From Xenorhabdus hominickii (lineage in GTDB: Bacteria; Pseudomonadota; Gammaproteobacteria; Enterobacterales; Enterobacteriaceae): a DNA stretch of 40,148 nt. Each line of letters opens with the position of its first letter. Within the stretch, counting starts at the first letter, position 1. Position numbers and translations under genes: made by a program. The notes below the pieces were generated by a model, which was given only the letters and a program-made list of their open reading frames with translations, was not told the DNA's origin and ran no database searches. The stretch spans positions 215,041-255,188 of the forward strand of contig NZ_NJAI01000005.1 of the NCBI RefSeq assembly GCF_002632725.1, written 5' to 3'. This document shows, piece after piece, positions 35,759 through 40,148 of this stretch.

Positions 35759-36850
35759 ATGGCCTACTATAACATAGTGAAACGCCCTCGTGCTGACGGC
35801 ACTATTAGATATCGTTGTACAGTGGGAATAAAAGAAGGCGGTAAACACATCCATCGTGAAACCAAAACATTTGGTAAAATGGCTCAGGCTAAGACCTGGG
35901 GGGCTATACGATCCGCTGAACTGGAGCAAAGCGGAATTCCCGCACAGAGTGATACTGAAGATTTAACCGTTGGTGATTTATTGTATAAATACATTAATGA
36001 TCCAGATCTGGGTAAAAAATCAGGGAGGACTAAGCAGTACGTATTACAAATGCTGTTAGATAGCGACCTAGCAAAACTAACACTGGCTGATCTATCGGTG
36101 AGTCATATTGTTGAATACTGCAAGCAAAGGAAATCTACAGGCATAACCCCATCAACCATCAATCATGATATTAGCTACTTAACATCAGTATTAAAATCAG
36201 CCAAACCAATCTATAACATAGATTATGTCTCAAATCCTGCATATGAAGCTCGTTCACTTTTAACCCAAATGGGATTAATCGGAAAATCTCAGCGTCGTAG
36301 CAGAAGACCTGTGCAAGATGAGATCAACAGACTTATTGAAGGATTGCGGAAACGCAGTAGTCATAGAGAAGGGAAAATACCCTATGAGGACATTTTGAAT
36401 TTTTCTATTCTTAGTTGTATGCGCATAGGTGAGGTATGCAAAATAAGATGGGATGATATAGATGATAAGCAAAGATCCGTCATTGTTAGGGACAGGAAAG
36501 ACCCAAGAAAGAAATCAGGTAATCACATGTCTGTTCCTCTACTGGGAGACGCATGGGAAATAGTCCAGCGACAACCAAAAACGAATGAATTGATATTTCC
36601 CTATAATTCTAGAAGTGTAACTGTGGGGTTTCAGCGAGTCCGTAATGCGCTAGGTATTGAAGACCTCCGCTATCATGACTTACGCAGAGAGGGAGCCAGT
36701 CGTTTATTTGAAGCTGGGTTCTCGATTGAAGAAGTAGCCCAAGTTACAGGTCATCGCTCTCTCAATATTCTATGGCAGGTATACACGGAACTGTATCCAA
36801 AGTCCCTGCATGAAAAATTTAATAAGCTAATGCAGCAGAAAGAAGAGTAA
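35759..36850 (+). CDS. dusA-associated tyrosine integrase
   Basis: 363 aa. MAYYNIVKRPRADGTIRYRC opens a short arm-binding domain, then a core-binding domain with KQYVLQMLLDSDLAKLTLAD. Catalytic residues: ILSCMRIGEVCKIRWDDID (Arg), YHDLRREGASRLFEAGFSIE (HxxR), VTGHRSLNILWQVYTELYPK (His, Tyr). Location next to the 5' end of dusA matches the integrase family described for dusA-inserted prophages and islands (Farrugia and colleagues, from memory). GGGAGG precedes the ATG. No lesions seen. Confidence 0.93.
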   Translation: MAYYNIVKRPRADGTIRYRCTVGIKEGGKHIHRETKTFGKMAQAKTWGAIRSAELEQSGIPAQSDTEDLTVGDLLYKYINDPDLGKKSGRTKQYVLQMLLDSDLAKLTLADLSVSHIVEYCKQRKSTGITPSTINHDISYLTSVLKSAKPIYNIDYVSNPAYEARSLLTQMGLIGKSQRRSRRPVQDEINRLIEGLRKRSSHREGKIPYEDILNFSILSCMRIGEVCKIRWDDIDDKQRSVIVRDRKDPRKKSGNHMSVPLLGDAWEIVQRQPKTNELIFPYNSRSVTVGFQRVRNALGIEDLRYHDLRREGASRLFEAGFSIEEVAQVTGHRSLNILWQVYTELYPKSLHEKFNKLMQQKEE

Positions 36851-37288
36851 TCCCAAAGGACAGAATTCCACCCTATAACATGTGAGGTATCTGCACAAAA
36901 AAAGTATTGCGTACTCAATATGGGATATCACACCTTAAAGATGCTTCAAATCTGAGTCATCTTTATTATTCAGTAATCAGTCAAAAATTTGGCCTATTTG
37001 AAAGCCAAACTGAGGACCACGGTAATAGGACTCCTTAAACTAAAGGAATTCCTGTAGTTAATTTCCACTGAATAACTTGTTGATTTTGCGTAATTCCCGC
37101 TCAGGACAGGAATTAAATTAAATCAATGGGTTAAAAGAGGAGGATTGTCCTATTTGTATAACTTACTAATTTTTATATAATTATTTAGAGAAGCAGAAAT
37201 TAAGGAAAACAAGAGGGTTATAAACAAAATTATGATTTTCAATCAATTACCTATATGATTACGGAAAATTTTCGGTAAAGGATATATT
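36851..37288. other. Gene-free interval after the dusA integrase
   Basis: I see no gene, strong terminator or repeat. AT content rises towards the small membrane-protein gene, whose promoter probably lies near 37200-37270. Confidence 0.4.
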
Positions 37289-37471
37289 ATGCTATTTGTC
37301 GCCATGCTTTTCATGTCAATTGTAACTTTCTTCTTCTTAACCATATTAGTTAGCTATTTCTTTATATTGGAAAGAAATATGAAAAAAACTATATGGGTCT
37401 CGTTATTAATGACATTTATTTTTATATTAAGTCTATTTATTCCACAATTTTCTTATCAATATTTATTTTAA
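37289..37471 (+). CDS. Small two-helix membrane protein, candidate immunity protein
   Basis: 60 aa. Two hydrophobic helices (FVAMLFMSIVTFFFLTILVS, then about residues 34-51 with IWVSLLMTFIFILSLFI) joined by a short basic turn ERNMKKT. AAAGGATATATT before the ATG is a good ribosome-binding site, so it is likely translated. It converges on the toxin-like gene, the two stops 48 bp apart. Colicin-type immunity proteins are often small inner-membrane proteins encoded convergently to the toxin (established for pore-formers); assignment here is inferred from position only. Confidence 0.5.
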   Translation: MLFVAMLFMSIVTFFFLTILVSYFFILERNMKKTIWVSLLMTFIFILSLFIPQFSYQYLF

Positions 37472-37491
37472 TTGGATATTTTTTATAAAGT

Positions 37492-37508
37492 CGCGCATTA
37501 AATGCGCG
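37492..37508. terminator. Shared hairpin between the convergent toxin-like and membrane-protein genes
   Basis: CGCGCAT-TAA-ATGCGCG, a 7-bp GC-rich stem in AT-rich DNA, lying between the two stops. T-runs on either side are weak, so it is a probable rather than sure bidirectional terminator. Confidence 0.5.
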
Positions 37509-37519
37509 GCCATGAAAAA

Positions 37520-38308
37520 TTATTTTTTATCCTTAAGAAGTTGCAGTACTCTATTCTCAAAAATCCTTCCGTCGACACGGAGATTTACATTTTCCTTCCA
37601 TTCTCCAGTGATATCAAATGGCTCGCCACCCACATTAATATCCTCTTTCCCCCAATTAAATGTGTCGTATGGGTCAGTAAATTTATCATACAATTTATAA
37701 TTTATTGTACCAGATACATTATATCCATCACCCACTTTTTCAGCACTAACGTTTGTAAGACTGCCACTGATCTTTGCGCCTCCAATCCCCCACAGCGGAT
37801 CATAAATCGGAACGTTTTTTTCTAGACCAAAATTATAATTATTTTCAAAATCAATTCGTTCACCACTTTGAATCTGTGAGATAAAACGAGATTGAATGCT
37901 ACCCTCTGGTCTGCCAAATGCACCTGGTTTCTGCATCAATCCACGAATCCGATCATGTACACCGATTTCAGAAAGAGTCAGTTCTCGGCCGGATTTTCCG
38001 AAAAAATGCCCCAACATACCGAATGAACTCATATTGTTTTCAGCTTGTTTCACTTTATTAGCAAATGCTTCGTTTGAACCAGACCCACTCCTACCAAAGT
38101 TTAATTTTCTAAGTGGAAGCATTTTCGTCAAATATAATTTTTTCACCTGTGGCATATTGTCTTTGGCGTACTCCTTCATTATCTCTTCAATTACTTTATC
38201 CCCCCTTCTATCCCTTGGATATGGGCAATCTTTTTCACCACATATTGGACAGATGTTTTTATCTAACCCTTTCAAAAAGTCCATATTCATTTTATTCTCA
38301 TCCGACAT
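37520..38308 (-). CDS. Toxin-like protein with N-terminal Cys motif, unidentified
   Basis: 262 aa, no signal peptide. Residues 20-28 hold a CPICGEKDC motif, possibly metal-binding. The middle (SGSGSNEAFANKVKQAENNM, FFGKSGRELTLSEIGVHDRI) is helical with a Gly/Ser hinge at about 72-79. The C-terminal third is beta-rich: ISGSLTNVSAEKVGDGYNVS, GTINYKLYDKFTDPYDTFNW, EPFDITGEWKENVNLRV. DPYD (D212-D215) recalls the DxYD of colicin M, but the following His-Arg is absent, so I do not assign that family. It lies between int and tail genes and faces a small membrane-protein gene. Bacteriocin or effector role is inferred. Confidence 0.45.
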   Translation of the reverse strand: MSDENKMNMDFLKGLDKNICPICGEKDCPYPRDRRGDKVIEEIMKEYAKDNMPQVKKLYLTKMLPLRKLNFGRSGSGSNEAFANKVKQAENNMSSFGMLGHFFGKSGRELTLSEIGVHDRIRGLMQKPGAFGRPEGSIQSRFISQIQSGERIDFENNYNFGLEKNVPIYDPLWGIGGAKISGSLTNVSAEKVGDGYNVSGTINYKLYDKFTDPYDTFNWGKEDINVGGEPFDITGEWKENVNLRVDGRIFENRVLQLLKDKK

Positions 38309-38686
38309 AAATATCCTTGATAAATATAAATAAACTTCATTAGTTGCACATGTGAAATATTATTTAATAAACTAATTTATATCGAGTAAAACATCTTGGA
38401 TTCACATATTTTTAAATGTGTAATGTTATCGATATGAAGTAATTTTACATTTGCATTTCATACAGATATACCAAAATGACATGTGTGGTTATTCTTACAA
38501 TTGTAAAAGTTTAATTAATAGTTATACATTTTTTAATGCTATAAAATGGTTAAAAATCAAATGAGTTAAATAACCATTTTTTAGTAGTCATATGCATTTC
38601 TAATATCACAACTTGTCGAATTTATTCTGAAATAAGCTAATAAATTTAATCAGTTACATCTCAATAAATTAACTGTTCGCTGTTTG
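38309..38686. other. AT-rich interval upstream of the toxin-like gene
   Basis: No gene seen. It should contain the toxin promoter on the minus strand. I looked for a LexA box, common before colicin genes, and found no CTG-N10-CAG match. Confidence 0.4.
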
Positions 38687-39910
38687 CTACACCGTCCAAT
38701 TCCCCTGCCTCACATTCCACACCGAATCCTCTGGCATCTGGACACGAACATCTAAGCGGGTGCCGGCGGGTAAGTCACACGGCTCATCCTCGGTATAATA
38801 CGTCTGTGCCTCCATGGACTTGATGCGCCGGTTCTGTAGGCGGGCAGGCATGTGGGTGTTCTGTCGGTGCGTCACTTTGAGGTCGATGGCCCCATCCGGC
38901 AGCACCTTATCCTCGACATACACCAGTTCATTGCCGTTGATATCACGGGGCACACTGATACCGCCATGCACCCCCCATGCGCCATCGGCGTTATAGCCCA
39001 GCACACCGGAGACCCGATAGTGACCGAGGCCAAGTCTGGTGACCGTGGCGCCTTCGGATTCGTCATTGGTTTCAAACTTGCCATCGGGGTGGATTTGGAG
39101 AATAGGGGAACTCTTTCTAATATAACCATTGTCATCACGCCAGCAGTTAGCCCCTAACGATAATACATGTCCAGTTCCTCTGGGGAATCGCATTTCATAC
39201 CATTGAGAGTCATTCCATTTGAAAACAATATGAGGGTCATTACCGTGGGTTTTTAGGTTAATACGAGTTTCATCCGTAAAACAGGAAATTTCACGTGCAG
39301 CATCAAGCCGGTTTTCTATTACAATGTTGCTCTGAATTGTTTGTATTCCCCCGTTAGATAAATCCCGTGCCACTGCATTTGAGGCTCTATTTACCGTATC
39401 CCGTAAACCCAGATTTTTCACAAACTCCAGTTTATTCGGAATGTCTGACCCGTTCTGGTTCTTCTCCAGCTTCCCCGCCATTGTCTGTCCTAGCTGAGCT
39501 ATTTCCGCCTTCATCGCCCGAATCGATTGCAGGGCCACCGTCTGACCGTTCGGCAGGATCACATTTACCACGCCATTCTGGGACATCCACGCATCCATGT
39601 TCTGGAGAAACTGGATGATATAGCTGTTAGCGGCCACCATGTGCCGAACCCCATCCGAGACGGAATCCGGCAGCGTGGTCTGAATCTGGTATTTCACCGC
39701 ATTCAGGGTGACAGCGGCGTTATCGGCCAACACCAGCTCAGTATCCGAGTTCACCGCCTGAATCATATGTAACCGGTTGCCCTCGTCGGACTGAATTAAG
39801 ATAAGCTGGGCGGGAGCCACCCCGTTGATGTTGTCTTTAAATCGGGTGCCCGTGCCCCGGATAATAGCCGAGCCGGACACGGTGGAAATCGTGCCTTGTG
39901 AATAGTACAT
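38687..39910 (-). CDS. Phage tail fibre/tail protein (lambdoid type)
   Basis: 407 aa. The N-terminal ~95 residues (MYYSQGTISTVSGSAIIRGT, FKDNINGVAPAQLILIQSDE, SDTELVLADNAAVTLNAVKY) form the attachment domain seen in tail fibres of HK022/mEp-type phages. A coiled segment follows (NGQTVALQSIRAMKAEIAQL), then LGLRDTVNRASNAVARDLSN, and a beta-rich C-terminal domain ending VWNVRQGNWTV. The C-terminal GGISVPRDINGNELVYVEDK is common in such fibres. It likely binds the host surface. Confidence 0.85.
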   Translation of the reverse strand: MYYSQGTISTVSGSAIIRGTGTRFKDNINGVAPAQLILIQSDEGNRLHMIQAVNSDTELVLADNAAVTLNAVKYQIQTTLPDSVSDGVRHMVAANSYIIQFLQNMDAWMSQNGVVNVILPNGQTVALQSIRAMKAEIAQLGQTMAGKLEKNQNGSDIPNKLEFVKNLGLRDTVNRASNAVARDLSNGGIQTIQSNIVIENRLDAAREISCFTDETRINLKTHGNDPHIVFKWNDSQWYEMRFPRGTGHVLSLGANCWRDDNGYIRKSSPILQIHPDGKFETNDESEGATVTRLGLGHYRVSGVLGYNADGAWGVHGGISVPRDINGNELVYVEDKVLPDGAIDLKVTHRQNTHMPARLQNRRIKSMEAQTYYTEDEPCDLPAGTRLDVRVQMPEDSVWNVRQGNWTV

Positions 39911-39928
39911 GCGGGTATTCCTGAAAGG

Positions 39929-40148
39929 TTAGAAGTAGTCGTCGAAATTAATCGCGTAGATGTCGTAGTTGATGGGTTTGTAACTAAAATGGTCCGCCTG
40001 AAAGTATTCAAAATCCATTTTGCCCGCTTCACTGATTGAAATAGTGTTACCGGAAAAGGCAAAGCCCGAATCCGCAAAGCGCCATGAGTTTCCGCCGACA
40101 TTTTTAACCAGCTTCGCCAGCCGGTTGACATGCACCATCGGTCTGGCA
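39929..40148 (-). CDS. Phage tail-module protein, C-terminal part (may run off window)
   Basis: The frame from the window edge reads ARPMVHVNRLAKLVKNVGGN, SWRFADSGFAFSGNTISISE and ends INYDIYAINFDDYF. An ATG at 40138 exists, but the frame is open to the edge and no ribosome-binding site is visible in the ten bases before it, so it is probably the 3' end of a longer gene. It lies 18 bp before the tail fibre start on the same strand. I do not recognise the family. Confidence 0.5.
   Translation of the reverse strand, partial: ARPMVHVNRLAKLVKNVGGNSWRFADSGFAFSGNTISISEAGKMDFEYFQADHFSYKPINYDIYAINFDDYF

Larger units (their letters stand above)
35671..40148. mobile_element. dusA-integrated prophage or island (continues past window)
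   Basis: Begins immediately at the dusA 5' end with a tyrosine integrase transcribed away from it, followed by a toxin-like/membrane-protein pair and phage tail genes. Integration into the 5' end of dusA is a described habit of a dedicated integrase family. The right end is outside the window. Confidence 0.7.

Noticed and set aside
35687..35929. 80-aa minus-strand frame over the integrase start
   Set aside because: It is antisense to conserved integrase sequence and has no motif.
37520..38308. Assignment as colicin M-like lipid II hydrolase
   Set aside because: DPYD resembles the colicin M DxYD, but the His-Arg expected shortly after is absent and overall similarity could not be shown.

Overview
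The window looks like a chromosome segment from a gammaproteobacterium of the Morganellaceae, most likely Xenorhabdus or Photorhabdus. The basis is the core gene set (ssb/uvrA, tyrB-alr-dnaB, qor, dusA) with high similarity to the enterobacterial versions, the low GC content, the density of decayed mobile DNA, and a dispersed ~80 bp repeat of a kind I associate with those genera. The genus is an inference.

Layout. (1) 1-4.3 kb is accessory: the start of an IS630-like transposase, a tightly packed minus-strand operon of a PP-loop ATPase, a Nudix hydrolase and a short fold-type-I PLP enzyme, then two simple tandem repeats (10-bp and 8-bp units) and a dead IS200/IS605 transposase. (2) 4.3-11.1 kb is a type I secretion locus: outer-membrane factor, membrane-fusion protein and ABC exporter, preceded by a two-gene operon for a probable secreted protein (papain-like H/C module plus calcium-loop domain) and a Sel1-repeat partner. 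Both the exporter ATPase and the outer-membrane factor carry a single-base frameshift. (3) 11.4-14.6 kb is a Tn554-like transposition module (two tyrosine recombinases plus a DUF6262-type protein), dead by stops, frameshifts and a deletion. (4) 14.6-25.6 kb is mostly core: ssb and uvrA diverging from a shared LexA box, a DUF5993-DsbB-like pair, an RNA-repair pair (RNA ligase plus HD-Pnk), tyrB, alr and dnaB. (5) 25.75-33.25 kb, between dnaB and qor, is a foreign element bounded by a 21-bp direct repeat with one mismatch. It has a P4-type integrase, AlpA, a portal fragment, head-closure protein, connector, HNH, TerS and TerL in the order of a capsid-forming phage satellite (cf-PICI), but primase, capsid and protease are missing. 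Its far end holds a Ner-like regulator, a structured ash/icd-like region and an HNH-fusion protein that may be a defence gene. (6) 33.6-35.7 kb holds qor and dusA. (7) From 35.7 kb to the end is a second element with a dusA-associated integrase, a candidate toxin with a convergent small membrane protein, and phage tail genes.

The most interesting intact units are the PP-loop/Nudix/PLP operon, the papain-like type I secreted protein with its Sel1 partner, the HNH-fusion protein in the satellite cargo position, and the toxin/membrane-protein pair. All readings are by eye; no similarity search was run.
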